Positions 8,690 through 17,501 of a stretch of 64,000 nucleotides of DNA are shown one piece after another; the stretch's first letter is position 1, and the number at the start of each line of letters is the position of its first letter. Source of the stretch: Erwinia phyllosphaerae. Its GTDB lineage: Bacteria > Pseudomonadota > Gammaproteobacteria > Enterobacterales > Enterobacteriaceae. The position numbers and the translations under genes are program-made. The stretch lies in assembly GCF_019132875.1 (NCBI RefSeq), contig NZ_JAHSPF010000002.1:372001-436000 (forward strand), written 5' to 3'. The notes under the pieces were generated by a model that was not told the origin of the DNA, did not search any database, and saw nothing but the letters and a program-made list of their open reading frames with translations.

Positions 8690-10012
8690 ATGACAAAACG
8701 TTTAACTTCTAAAGACATCCTCGCGCTGGGCTTTATGACTTTTGCCCTGTTCGTTGGTGCCGGTAACATTATTTTTCCACCCATGGTTGGTATTCAGTCC
8801 GGGGAACATGTCTGGATTGCGGCGCTTGGCTTTTTGCTGACGGCGGTTGGACTGCCGGTTATTACCGTTATTGCGCTGGCGCGAGTCGGCGGGGGCATCG
8901 ACGCGCTTAGCTCGCCAATCGGTAAAGCAGCAGGCATTGTGCTGGCGACGGTCTGCTATCTGGCCGTTGGGCCGCTGTTTGCCACGCCGCGCACCGCGAC
9001 CGTCTCTTTTGAAGTGGGTATTGCTCCGCTGACCGGCGATGGCGCACTGCCTTTGTTCATTTATAGCCTGATCTACTTTTCGCTGGTGATTGGTATTTCG
9101 CTCTATCCGGGCAAACTGCTGGATACCGTTGGCCATATTCTGGCACCGCTGAAGATCGTTGCGCTGGGCGTGCTGGGCATCGCCGCGCTGATTTGGCCCG
9201 CAGGCGGCCTGGCTCCGGCAACGGAATCGTATCAGCATGCCGCGTTCTCCAGCGGATTTATTAACGGCTATCTGACCATGGATACGCTGGGCGCGCTGGT
9301 ATTCGGCATCGTTATCGTTAACGCAGCGCGTTCCCGCGGCGTAAGCGAAGCGGGTCTGCTGACACGTTACACCATCATTGCCGGCCTAATTGCGGGCGTG
9401 GGTTTGACGCTGGTTTACCTGACCCTGTTTAAGCTGGGTTCCGACAGTGCTTCTATCGTCGATCAAAATGCCAACGGCGCGGCCATCCTGCACGCCTATG
9501 TACAGCATACTTTTGGCAGCGTAGGCAGCCTGTTCCTTGCCGCGCTCATTTTCGTTGCCTGTATGGTAACGGCGGTGGGCCTGACCTGCGCCTGTGCCGA
9601 GTTCTTCCAGCAGTATCTGCCGCTGAGCTATCGCCAGCTGGTGTTTATTCTGGGCCTGTTCTCGATGCTGGTATCCAATCTGGGTCTTAGCCAGCTGATT
9701 CAGTTCTCTATTCCGGTGCTGACGGCGATCTATCCGCCTTGTATCGTGCTGATCCTGCTGAGCTTTACGCTGCGCTGGTGGAATAAAAGCAGCCGTATTA
9801 TCGCGCCGACCATGCTGGTCAGCCTGATCTTCGGTATTATCGACGGCATTAAAACCACCGGTTTTAAAGACGCGCTGCCTGCTTTTACCGGCAGCCTGCC
9901 GCTGGCTGAGCAAGGCCTGGCCTGGCTGCCGCCTTCGCTGGCTATGCTGGTTGTCGTTGTTCTGTGCGACCGCGTCATGGGACAGAAGGCTGTGAATGCG
10001 CATCAGCAGTAA
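8690..10012 (+). CDS. brnQ: BrnQ, branched-chain amino acid transporter (LIVCS family)
   Basis: Sodium- or proton-coupled inner-membrane carrier for leucine, isoleucine and valine. The 440-residue protein has about 12 hydrophobic segments and the family N-terminus with [17 protein letters not shown] followed by a conserved [12 protein letters not shown] stretch. It is followed by proY after 64 bases, the same order as in E. coli, and the two may form one transcription unit. Confidence 0.96.
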   Translation: MTKRLTSKDILALGFMTFALFVGAGNIIFPPMVGIQSGEHVWIAALGFLLTAVGLPVITVIALARVGGGIDALSSPIGKAAGIVLATVCYLAVGPLFATPRTATVSFEVGIAPLTGDGALPLFIYSLIYFSLVIGISLYPGKLLDTVGHILAPLKIVALGVLGIAALIWPAGGLAPATESYQHAAFSSGFINGYLTMDTLGALVFGIVIVNAARSRGVSEAGLLTRYTIIAGLIAGVGLTLVYLTLFKLGSDSASIVDQNANGAAILHAYVQHTFGSVGSLFLAALIFVACMVTAVGLTCACAEFFQQYLPLSYRQLVFILGLFSMLVSNLGLSQLIQFSIPVLTAIYPPCIVLILLSFTLRWWNKSSRIIAPTMLVSLIFGIIDGIKTTGFKDALPAFTGSLPLAEQGLAWLPPSLAMLVVVVLCDRVMGQKAVNAHQQ

Positions 10013-10076
10013 AATGTGATACCTTCTCCTGCCCATCTCCGGCAGGAGAAGTCGACAGAACTTAAGCAGATGAAAA

Positions 10077-11432
10077 ATGGAAAATAATACCCTCAAAAAG
10101 GGCCTGAGTACCCGCCACATTCGTTTTATGGCACTGGGCTCTGCCATTGGTACCGGCCTGTTCTACGGTTCGGCCGATGCGATGAAAATGGCCGGTCCGA
10201 GCGTCATCCTCGCCTATATTATCGGCGGCGCTATCGCCTATATCATCATGCGCGCGCTGGGCGAAATGTCGGTTAATAACCCGCAGTCCAGCTCCTTTTC
10301 GCGCTATGCCCAGGACTACCTCGGCCCGCTGGCGGGTTATATCACCGGCTGGACCTACTGCTTTGAAATTTTGATTGTCGCTATTGCCGACGTCACCGCC
10401 TTTGGCATCTATATGAGCGTCTGGTTTCCGGACGTGCCGCACTGGGCCTGGGTGCTGAGCGTGGTGCTCATTATCGGCGCCATTAACCTGGCGACGGTCA
10501 AAGTCTTTGGCGAAGTCGAATTCTGGCTGTCGCTGTTCAAGGTGGCCACCATCATCATTATGATCGTGGCGGGCATCGGGATTATCTTCTGGGGTATCGG
10601 CAACGGCGGTAAGCCGACCGGCATCAGTAATCTGTGGACGAACGGCGGCTTCTTTGCGCACGGCGTTATCGGGATGGTGCTGTCGCTACAGATTGTGATG
10701 TTTGCCTATGGCGGTATTGAGATTATCGGCATTACCGCTGGCGAAGCGAAGGATCCGGCTACCTCTATTCCCCGCGCAATTAATACCGTGCCGCTGCGTA
10801 TTCTGGTGTTCTATGTAGGCACGCTGTTTGTGATTATGTCGATCTATCCATGGAACCAGGTGGGCACTAACGGCAGCCCGTTTGTGCTGACCTTCCAGCA
10901 TATGGGTATTGCGGCAGCGGCGGCCATTCTGAACTTTGTGGTCATTACGGCTTCGCTTTCGGCGATTAACAGCGATGTGTTTGGCGTTGGTCGTATGCTG
11001 CACGGTATGGCAGAGCAGGGCCATGCGCCCGCGATGTTTGCAACCGTATCTCGTCGCGGCATTCCGTGGATCACGGTGCTGGTGATGATGGTAGCCATGC
11101 TGATTGCCGTCTATCTGAACTACCTGATGCCGGAAAAAGTTTTCCTGGTCATCGCCTCGCTGGCCACCTTTGCAACCGTCTGGGTGTGGATTATGATCCT
11201 GTTCGCGCAGATTGGCTTCCGCCGCTCGCTGACGCCAGCCCAGGCGAAAGAGCTTAAGTTCGCTATGCCTGGCGGCGTGTTCACCGCTATCGTCGGCATT
11301 CTGTTCCTGTTCTTTATCATCGGCCTGATCGGCTACTTCCCGGATACCCGCGTGTCGCTTTACGTCGGCATCGGCTGGATAGTGCTGCTGCTGGCAAGCT
11401 GGATGCTGGTGAAAAAGAGAATCAAAGCATAA
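10077..11432 (+). CDS. proY: ProY, proline-specific permease-type APC transporter
   Basis: Amino acid-polyamine-organocation family permease, 451 residues, about 12 membrane segments. The N-terminal signature [20 protein letters not shown] is typical of the ProY/AroP/GabP group, and the position next to brnQ matches ProY. Proline as substrate is inherited from the E. coli annotation rather than shown here. In E. coli malZ follows; here a terminator and an accessory block follow instead. Confidence 0.94.
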   Translation: MENNTLKKGLSTRHIRFMALGSAIGTGLFYGSADAMKMAGPSVILAYIIGGAIAYIIMRALGEMSVNNPQSSSFSRYAQDYLGPLAGYITGWTYCFEILIVAIADVTAFGIYMSVWFPDVPHWAWVLSVVLIIGAINLATVKVFGEVEFWLSLFKVATIIIMIVAGIGIIFWGIGNGGKPTGISNLWTNGGFFAHGVIGMVLSLQIVMFAYGGIEIIGITAGEAKDPATSIPRAINTVPLRILVFYVGTLFVIMSIYPWNQVGTNGSPFVLTFQHMGIAAAAAILNFVVITASLSAINSDVFGVGRMLHGMAEQGHAPAMFATVSRRGIPWITVLVMMVAMLIAVYLNYLMPEKVFLVIASLATFATVWVWIMILFAQIGFRRSLTPAQAKELKFAMPGGVFTAIVGILFLFFIIGLIGYFPDTRVSLYVGIGWIVLLLASWMLVKKRIKA

Positions 11433-11437
11433 TAAAA

Positions 11438-11464
11438 AGCCGCCTTCGATGAAGGCGGCTTCCT
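11438..11464 (+). terminator. Rho-independent terminator after proY
   Basis: AAGCCGCCTTC / GAAGGCGGCTT hairpin with a 3-base loop, 5 bases after the stop codon; the following tract is only moderately T-rich. Confidence 0.85.
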
Positions 11465-11726
11465 TCCTCGCTTCCACGCCTGCAAGATGCTCTCAGTAAG
11501 ACACGAACCCAGCGGAAAGAGATAACTTAACGGCGGCGGCAATATTGACGCTTTCCTCTACGTTTCTTGCTGGTGCCAACAACCTGACCTGATGAACTGC
11601 CTTATTCAGACTGTGTATCCTGTTATCTGCTAACAGAAGAGGGCAGAAAATATTAATTAATGGGATAACTTATTCTTTAGGGATATTTTTCTCATAGACT
11701 ATTCTTTTTTTCATAAGGATATATCT

Positions 11727-13214
11727 GTGAAAGTAAGGAAACTATTATCGCCAATCGTTGCGAGCCTCGCCGTCAGCTTTTTTGCCTCAGCCGCACAGCA
11801 AGATTTTTATCCCCTGAAAAATAACGCTATCGGCAATGCGTCCTGTTTAACCCTTGCGAGTGATGGAGCCAGTTTACTTTTTTCGGCCTGTAGTGACGCT
11901 AGTTCACAACAGTGGAAGCTGGAAAAATTTGAAGCATATTACTATATACGCAATAAATCCTCGGAAAAATGTTTACGCACTCTGGGTAACGGCACTACCG
12001 TTAACCTGGGCACCTGTAGCGGCGACGGTTATACCTCAATGCGGCTATGGGATATAAAAGAAGGAAGGGCAGGCGTTATTACCTTAAGAAATAAATACAA
12101 TAACGATTTGGGGAAAAAACAAACGCTTAATGCGACTTCCGCCGCCAATATCGGTATGTCAACCGCCAGCAACGTAGAGCAGATGCAATGGCACTATGCT
12201 GGCGAGATCCCTGCGCCAGTACGAGCAATAACGGGGACCAAGAAAGTTCTGTTAATGGCAACGCACTTTAATGGCGTTACGCCAAACGATCCGGAACCTA
12301 TTCGCAAAGCGGTATTAGGGGAACGGGATAGCGATGCCTCACTTCATAACTATATGAAGCAGGCCTCTCATGGGAAGCTTAATCTTATAGGGACATTTCT
12401 GCGTAACGTCAATATTGGCGACCGTCCTGCTACCTGCAGCTCCAGCAATATTTTGTCGAGCGCTCGTGCTGCCGCGCTAAAGTTGGGGGTAAATCCGGCT
12501 GATTATGATTATCTTTTCGTGGATATTTCGCGCAATTCCGCCTGTTCGTTTGAAGGTTTAGCGGCCATGCCGGGGAACTGGATTATTTCTAATAATGTCG
12601 GTCATAAAGTCTGGATGTGGTCCCATGAGTTTGGCCATAATTTAGGTTTTCAGCATTCCGCAACCTTAAAAAACTGTCCGGTTACAGGGGGGATCGTCCA
12701 GCTTAATTCGGCCTGTACGCAAGGTGGCGGAGGTGACGCTACAGACACCATGGGTGGCGGAGGTAGCAAACTCTATCCGGCGAACTATCAGCATTACACC
12801 ACCTGGTTAAATGACACAGAGATGCCTGTAATTACAAAAGCGGGCATTTATAATCTTTATCCTCTTTTTTCAGAAAATATGATCGTACCCGTTAGCCGCT
12901 CAGACGGTCGACGAGGCTATCGGATTAAGCGTAATGATGGCTCTGTCCTGGTGCTGGAGTATCGCCAGCCGAAGGGGACTTTTGAAAAGTGGGACAGCAA
13001 TGATCCCTTTGTTAACGGCGTTACTGTGCGTGTAATGCACTACAGCGGCAGCTCGGTTAAAAGCGTACTTGTCGACACCACGCCTGAAACTTCGTCTAAT
13101 AAAGATGCGCCTTTACTGCCCGGGAAGGCTATCTATGATGAGCTTTCAGGGAAATATATTCGCGTTATTAAAATAGATACCTGGGGCGCCCTTATTCAGA
13201 TTGAAGACCGCTAA
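11727..13214 (+). CDS. Secreted metzincin metalloprotease with N-terminal beta-trefoil (ricin-B-like) domain
   Basis: A 495-residue protein starting at GTG behind AAGGAT at 11715-11720. A Sec signal peptide spans residues 1 to about 23. Residues about 25-155 contain three Trp-ending repeats (QQW at 61-63, then RLW and MQW) and paired cysteines, as in ricin-B lectin folds. The catalytic part carries HEFGHNLGFQH (residues 300-310), an exact HExxHxxGxxH metzincin zinc site, and a following DTMG with Met342 as candidate Met-turn. This resembles the gametolysin-like M11 family. It is likely an extracellular protease targeted to glycans or cell surfaces. Its upstream 90 bases are AT-rich and its codon use looks less GC-rich than its neighbours, which suggests transfer. 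The substrate is unknown. Confidence 0.8.
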   Translation: MKVRKLLSPIVASLAVSFFASAAQQDFYPLKNNAIGNASCLTLASDGASLLFSACSDASSQQWKLEKFEAYYYIRNKSSEKCLRTLGNGTTVNLGTCSGDGYTSMRLWDIKEGRAGVITLRNKYNNDLGKKQTLNATSAANIGMSTASNVEQMQWHYAGEIPAPVRAITGTKKVLLMATHFNGVTPNDPEPIRKAVLGERDSDASLHNYMKQASHGKLNLIGTFLRNVNIGDRPATCSSSNILSSARAAALKLGVNPADYDYLFVDISRNSACSFEGLAAMPGNWIISNNVGHKVWMWSHEFGHNLGFQHSATLKNCPVTGGIVQLNSACTQGGGGDATDTMGGGGSKLYPANYQHYTTWLNDTEMPVITKAGIYNLYPLFSENMIVPVSRSDGRRGYRIKRNDGSVLVLEYRQPKGTFEKWDSNDPFVNGVTVRVMHYSGSSVKSVLVDTTPETSSNKDAPLLPGKAIYDELSGKYIRVIKIDTWGALIQIEDR

Positions 13215-13240
13215 GCGTTTTTTGCTGTAGTGATAAAGTT

Positions 13241-13272
13241 AACGCCAGATACTGCCGTCTGGCGTTATTTTT
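13241..13272 (+). terminator. Rho-independent terminator after the metzincin gene
   Basis: AACGCCAGA (13241-13249) pairs with TCTGGCGTT (13258-13266), followed by ATTTTTAT. Confidence 0.85.
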
Positions 13273-13329
13273 ATAACGGCTTTACAAGTAAAAGAATAAT
13301 TTATTACTCCTAACCTTTATTCATTGCGA

Positions 13330-13690
13330 TAATTCTTCTCGGTCTGGGCGTCTGGCATACCACCAGAACTGAGTTAGCGGGCACGTAAGATGCTACCGCC
13401 CCAACGACCGTATGGGCCATCGCTTTTGCTTACGGGTTACCTTCGGTCAGCTTGTGTATCTGCTCAACAAGGTAGGGTGAGGCTGCACCGCGGATGGCCT
13501 GACCGTTATTACTGGGCGTGTGGATATTGATTTGCGGCGTGCCGTTAGCGGAGTGGATGATAGTTGGCTGCTGTTTGCCGGGAGTATGCCGATCGGCAAC
13601 AATGCCCGCGCTGACCGTCAGGCTGACAAACCCCAGCGCAATAAGTAGGGCAAAACGCAGGCGGGGGCCGCAGCAGATTACCCGGCCCGG
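13330..13690 (-). pseudogene. Remnant of a hemagglutinin/CdiA-type two-partner-secreted protein
   Basis: Reading the minus strand from about 13690 gives a hydrophobic signal-like stretch (RFALLIALGFVSLTVSAG), then IVADRHTPGKQQPTIIHSA and GTPQINIHTPS. This is the N-terminal start of filamentous hemagglutinin/CdiA proteins. After NNG it jumps straight to GAASPYLVEQIHKLTEGNP, a TAA stop (13430-13432), then AMAHTVVGAVASYVPANS in the same frame. That second part is the pre-toxin region normally thousands of residues downstream. No start codon remains in frame. It is therefore an internally deleted, nonsense-interrupted pseudogene with no toxin tip or immunity gene attached. Confidence 0.75.
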
Positions 13691-13703
13691 TAATATTTAC
13701 GCT

Positions 13704-14993
13704 TTAATCAGGATAAGCGACGGGCTGCCGCAATGATGGGTCTATGTTCTTCGCGATACGCTGCATGGCGGTCTGATAAGGGCAAAGCGTGCCGACCGGT
13801 GTTTTTGCACAGCCTTTAAAATTTAGCTCTGTCAGCAGCGGCAAATTTGTTGGGCCGAGCGGCGTCAGCTGGCGCAGCTGCGTCAGGCTCTGTGCCTGAA
13901 AATAAATACGGATAAAGCGCTTGTCGCCAAGCCGCCAGCGCTCAAAAACCAGACTGCCACCAGGGGGGATATTGCCGTGCGGATAGTCCTCCTGCTGCCA
14001 GCTAAAATTCAGCATCGTACGCAGCCAGGCAATATTGATATCGTGAGCGACGTAGAATAGCCAGCGCACGTCCGGCGGACTATTTATGGAAGAAGGGTGC
14101 GGCGCAATATTTATGCCTGAAGCCAGGGCGCTGTGGATTTGCGCCATTAACAGCGAGGCACCACGTTTTGCCACCCCGGGCAAATCATTGGTGTAATCAT
14201 ACTTAAAACTCAGCAGCGGCAGCAGCTTCACCAGATCGGACTGGCTCGTCACGTTGCCGAAAGCGACCTCTTTCAGCGGCTTGTTTTCGCTCCATTCCAG
14301 CCGCAGCGTTTCTGCCATAGCCGCCAGCGTATCCAGTCCCTGCATGCCAATCGTACCGTTTGACCAGACGGTAAGCTGCCAGCGCTGGCTAAAAGCGGGG
14401 CAGGGCTGCTGTGGCAGGCAGACGACCTGTTTCAATGCGGCAATTTGTGGCCATAAGCGCCGCTGTGCTTCCTGCACATTACCGCCCAAAGCGCGAAGCG
14501 CTTGCTGGTAATGAGCGGCAGCCTCGGCTTTGCTGGCCCTGCCCGGCGGATAATGAAATAGCGGGTCGTCCTTCTCTTCCGAATGAACCACTACGCCACA
14601 GCCGGGAAAAGCCGCTTCGGCTATGGCCTGAGCCGTTGCTCTGGTACGCTGCATGGGGCTGGCGCGCACGTAAAAATCCCCCTTAGCCGGGCAGCCTGTC
14701 CTTAACAGTCCCGCTTTAAGATAGCCATCACGCTCAAAACGGCCTTTCAGCCAGGCGGCGGTATAGCCGTGTCCCGTCAGGTAGCCATCCGTTGTCTGCC
14801 AGCTGGCCCAGCGCCTGGCGGAACCCGCTTCTATCGCGCTACGGTTATCTGGCGAAGGAGGGCGAACGCCGTGTCGGCTAACCTCAACCACCTTCTCCAG
14901 AACATACTGCGTTTCGGCCTTTGCACAGGGGCAAACCAGGATGGACAAAGCCGAGAGCAGCACGCCAGATGACCAAAGAGCAAACTTGTACAT
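13704..14993 (-). CDS. Periplasmic histidine acid phosphatase (AppA/Agp-like)
   Basis: Histidine-type acid phosphatase of 429 residues from the ATG at 14993, which is followed by a good Sec signal peptide (MYKFALWSSGVLLSALSILV...AKA); a longer upstream frame exists but would bury this signal. The active-site motif RHGVRPP is at residues 40-46 and the proton-donor HD motif at residues 317-318 (AHDINIA). A PPGGSLVFERWR segment near the C-terminus is closer to AppA phytase than to Agp glucose-1-phosphatase, from memory. Likely releases phosphate from phytate or sugar phosphates in the periplasm. No Pho box was seen upstream. It is transcribed away from the ycgZ cluster. Confidence 0.85.
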   Translation of the reverse strand: MYKFALWSSGVLLSALSILVCPCAKAETQYVLEKVVEVSRHGVRPPSPDNRSAIEAGSARRWASWQTTDGYLTGHGYTAAWLKGRFERDGYLKAGLLRTGCPAKGDFYVRASPMQRTRATAQAIAEAAFPGCGVVVHSEEKDDPLFHYPPGRASKAEAAAHYQQALRALGGNVQEAQRRLWPQIAALKQVVCLPQQPCPAFSQRWQLTVWSNGTIGMQGLDTLAAMAETLRLEWSENKPLKEVAFGNVTSQSDLVKLLPLLSFKYDYTNDLPGVAKRGASLLMAQIHSALASGINIAPHPSSINSPPDVRWLFYVAHDINIAWLRTMLNFSWQQEDYPHGNIPPGGSLVFERWRLGDKRFIRIYFQAQSLTQLRQLTPLGPTNLPLLTELNFKGCAKTPVGTLCPYQTAMQRIAKNIDPSLRQPVAYPD

Positions 14994-15160
14994 GCGTAAA
15001 GTCCCTGTTATTAAACCGCAGCGGTCGATTGTGCTAAATGTGAGCAGAAAGAGTAAAAAACAAAGAGATATGAGCATGAAGAGCCAAAATAACCCTCTCA
15101 TTGCCCGTAACCACAGAGCAATACCCTGTCAGCAGCCCCTTTTGCAACAACTTTTTTTCG

Positions 15161-15187
15161 TTGTACAACTTCAAAATAGCTGTACAC
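15161..15187 (+). promoter_or_regulatory. Candidate MlrA/BluR-type (MerR-family) operator upstream of ycgZ
   Basis: TTGTACA (15161-15167) and TGTACAC (15181-15187) are separated by 13 bases. The MlrA operator, as I recall it, is TTGTACA and TGTACAA with about 12 bases between. BluR, the MlrA paralog, represses ycgZ-ymgABC in E. coli. The site lies about 75 bp upstream of the ycgZ start codon. Confidence 0.55.
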
Positions 15188-15260
15188 ATTTACTGAAAAT
15201 GGTTAACTTAAGCGCAGAAAAATTTAAATACGTTTTAACCTACCCACTGAAGGGGGCTGT

Positions 15261-15506
15261 ATGCGTCAGGATGGATCTAACCCGAAAACTGAAGACGATA
15301 TCAGTCGTTACTTCAGTAAGGCGATGATGCCCTCTCAACAAGAGACGTTGGGGCAGATTGTTGTTGAGATTCTGCGCTCTGGCAGAAATATTAATCGCAA
15401 AGCGATCTGCTCAAAATTACTGAGGCGCCTTGAGTTGGCTTCAGATGCAGAGCAGGAAAAGCATTACCACGAGCTGATTGGCATGCTGTTTGGCCGTGAG
15501 GACTAA
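15261..15506 (+). CDS. ycgZ: YcgZ, small regulatory connector protein
   Basis: 81-residue soluble protein closely matching E. coli YcgZ across its length (ISRYFSKA, QQETLGQIVVEILRSGRN, KHYHELIGMLF). In E. coli the ycgZ-ymgA-ariR genes feed signals into the Rcs phosphorelay and change biofilm and capsule output; they are released by blue light or cold through BluF/BluR. The ATG is preceded by GAAGGGGG. It is the first gene of a same-strand set with ymgA (172 bases on) and ariR. Confidence 0.9.
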   Translation: MRQDGSNPKTEDDISRYFSKAMMPSQQETLGQIVVEILRSGRNINRKAICSKLLRRLELASDAEQEKHYHELIGMLFGRED

Positions 15507-15677
15507 GTTCCTGGGCTTGAATGATTATAAAAGTTCGTAACTTTTCTGCTCGGTCCGGTCTGCTTTCTCGCTAATGCTTTGTCGGCGGCGGCTGGCAAAT
15601 TTTTTGCGTATCACAACAGGCAACCGGGAACTGTGACCCTTTCTATGGGCTCACATCACTGAATCAGAGAAGCGGTT

Positions 15678-15971
15678 ATGTACAGAAACGACGAAGAAAA
15701 ACTGGTTGATATAGTTCTGGGTGAGGCCGTTCTCGCGTTGTTGAAAGGCGATGCCGCCATTAATAACGCTGCTCTTATACGCCAGCTGCAGGCGATGAGC
15801 GCGGTAGAGAAAAACGCGACCCGACAGCGTGCCTGCCGTCAGGCTATTACCGACGTCAGAAACAATATCAAATCCGGCAGCAATCGCTATACGCACGAGA
15901 TCCGTGACACCGATAACGTCACGCATCTGTTTACCAGCGAAGGCCCGCCGAACGGCACTAAAAAACATTGA
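15678..15971 (+). CDS. ymgA: YmgA-like connector protein
   Basis: 97-residue protein of the same small helical family. Its N-terminal half (VLGEAVLALLKGDAAINNAA, LIRQLQAMSAVEKNATRQ) follows E. coli YmgA, and position between ycgZ and ariR supports the name. The C-terminal 30 residues are polar and variable. The 171-base gap from ycgZ is long for a simple operon and may hold its own promoter. Probable partner of the RcsC/D phosphorelay, inferred from E. coli. Confidence 0.75.
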   Translation: MYRNDEEKLVDIVLGEAVLALLKGDAAINNAALIRQLQAMSAVEKNATRQRACRQAITDVRNNIKSGSNRYTHEIRDTDNVTHLFTSEGPPNGTKKH

Positions 15972-16017
15972 ATAACTTCAGGTGGCGTTGTTCCGCCCCT
16001 TTATAAAGGCGAAAATT

Positions 16018-16266
16018 ATGCAGCAGCAATCTTCAGAGTCCGGGATCCTCGAACACTTCCAGAAGGAAGGCGAATTACTGGCTCAGGAAACAAAAGTTAT
16101 TGGTGCGGTGATCAGAGAGATCGTCGCGGCAGGCGGCTATGTCACCAATAAAAGCATCATCCTGAAACTGATAGAAAAGCTGGAAAACACCTCTGATGTT
16201 GTGCAGCTTGATATCTACCGTCAGGCGTTGGAAGTGGTGGTCGCCCGTACACCTGATGACGCATAA
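16018..16266 (+). CDS. ariR: AriR/YmgB, biofilm and acid-resistance regulator
   Basis: 82-residue helical protein matching YmgB/AriR (GAVIREIVAAGGYVTNKSII, LIEKLENTSDVVQLDIYRQA). In E. coli this dimeric protein represses biofilm formation, binds DNA and affects acid resistance. The ATG at 16018 is chosen because it removes a non-conserved upstream extension and sits behind AAAGGC. It ends the same-strand ycgZ-ymgA-ariR set. Confidence 0.88.
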   Translation: MQQQSSESGILEHFQKEGELLAQETKVIGAVIREIVAAGGYVTNKSIILKLIEKLENTSDVVQLDIYRQALEVVVARTPDDA

Positions 16267-16352
16267 CCCATAGGGACGCTCTGAGTAGCCTCAGTGAGCC
16301 GTGGCAGGTAAACGGGGAACGGCCGCTCGGGCGTTTTTGGCGGGGTAAGAAA

Positions 16353-16556
16353 TCAGTGGAAGCGTTCGAGAAGTGAGCGGAAAGCTTGCTGGATAATGGC
16401 CTGCATCTGTTCATCGCGGGTTTGTGCACTATAAACCTGAAGACGAATCAGGATGTTATGTCTGCCTACAGGCTCTCCAGCTTCCAGCAGTTCGGTAACG
16501 GCCCTGCCGATAAGGGCGCAAATTTCTGAAGAATAAGCGGGTTTTGTTGGGGGCAC
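16353..16556 (-). CDS. AriR/YmgB-family small protein, convergent to ariR
   Basis: 67-residue protein with the family pattern (EICALIGRAVTELLEAGEPV, NILIRLQVYSAQTRDEQMQ, IIQQAFRSLLE), matching the GxxxxxIxxxGxxxxxxxIxxxL layout of AriR. It is encoded on the opposite strand and points at ariR, so it is a fourth family member with its own promoter in 16557-16680. Function is inferred only from family membership. Confidence 0.7.
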   Translation of the reverse strand: MPPTKPAYSSEICALIGRAVTELLEAGEPVGRHNILIRLQVYSAQTRDEQMQAIIQQAFRSLLERFH

Positions 16557-16683
16557 TTGTTTCCCTCGTTAAGGTGTACCTGTCGACAGGGTAGCACAGC
16601 GAGCAGTTAAGTACACTTTCGCAACATCAATAATGTAATAATCCCACACGTAACTATCTCCCGACCATTTTTGGCACACAAAA

Positions 16684-16703
16684 AAGCCCGCCGAAGCGAG
16701 CTT
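16684..16703 (-). terminator. Rho-independent terminator of the peroxiredoxin gene
   Basis: Read on the minus strand, AGCTCGC-TTCG-GCGGGCT is followed by TTTTTTG, just after the stop codon. Confidence 0.85.
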
Positions 16704-16720
16704 TGTTCTGCTAAGTAAAA

Positions 16721-17323
16721 TTACAGCTTGGCAGCGTGTTCAGACAGGTATTTTGCCACGCCGTCCGGAGAAGCGCCCATACCTTCTTTACCTTTTTCCC
16801 ACTGAGCCGGGCACACTTCGCCGTGCTCTTCGTGGAACTGCAGCGCGTCAACCATACGCAGCATTTCGTCAACGTTACGGCCCAGCGGCAGATCGTTAAC
16901 AACCTGATGACGAACCACACCGGCTTTGTCGATCAGGAAAGAACCGCGCAGGGCAACGCCCGCGTCCGGATGCTCAATACCGTAAGCTTTTTGGATCTCA
17001 CGTTTGATGTCAGCAACCATTGCGTATTTCACTTCGCCGATGCCGCCTTTTTCAACCGGCGTTTTACGCCATGCGTTGTGCACGAACTCGGAGTCGAAGG
17101 AAACGCCAACGACTTCCACGCCGCGCTTCTGGAACTCTTCGTAACGCTTGTCGAAAGCGATCAGCTCAGAAGGGCAAACGAAGGTGAAGTCCATTGGCCA
17201 AAAGAACACAACGGTGGCTTTACCAGCGGTGTGTTTTTTAAAGTTGAAGTTTTCAACGATTTCACCGTTGCCCAGTACGGCAGCAGCAGTAAAATCAGGG
17301 GCTTGACGAGTTACGAGAACCAT
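16721..17323 (-). CDS. Peroxiredoxin C (typical 2-Cys, AhpC/TSA family)
   Basis: 200-residue thiol peroxidase that reduces H2O2 and organic peroxides, with thioredoxin as the expected reductant. Peroxidatic Cys50 lies in FTFVCPSE and resolving Cys171 in GEVCPAQW. The ATG at 17323 (MVLVTRQAPDF) is preferred over a GTG two codons upstream because AGGAG at 17329-17333 is correctly spaced for it and would overlap the GTG. An OxyR-type site lies about 90 bp upstream. It is an independent single-gene unit. Confidence 0.95.
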   Translation of the reverse strand: MVLVTRQAPDFTAAAVLGNGEIVENFNFKKHTAGKATVVFFWPMDFTFVCPSELIAFDKRYEEFQKRGVEVVGVSFDSEFVHNAWRKTPVEKGGIGEVKYAMVADIKREIQKAYGIEHPDAGVALRGSFLIDKAGVVRHQVVNDLPLGRNVDEMLRMVDALQFHEEHGEVCPAQWEKGKEGMGASPDGVAKYLSEHAAKL

Positions 17324-17413
17324 AGTCACTCCTGTAAGGATAAATTAAGGGAAACGGTCGCCAGTATGGGGCGACATCGGTTTGCAAACCAGCGATAAGC
17401 GCCGATTTCTCGG

Positions 17414-17428
17414 ATAGGTCTTACCTAT
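17414..17428. promoter_or_regulatory. OxyR-type binding motif
   Basis: ATAGGTCTTACCTAT matches the OxyR half-operator ATAGnTnnnAnCTAT at every specified base. A full OxyR operator has two such motifs seven bases apart; the second is poorly matched on either side. The position 90 bp upstream of the peroxiredoxin gene makes peroxide-responsive control likely. Confidence 0.68.
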
Positions 17429-17501
17429 CAAAATCCATGTTTTTTCAAGGCAATCGCCTACAATAACCTTTTTTATGAAAAGGGCAAGAAGCAATCAATT
17501 T

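Noticed and set aside
14994-15120. Pho box before the acid phosphatase gene
   Set aside because: No tandem CTGTCAT-like repeats on either strand.
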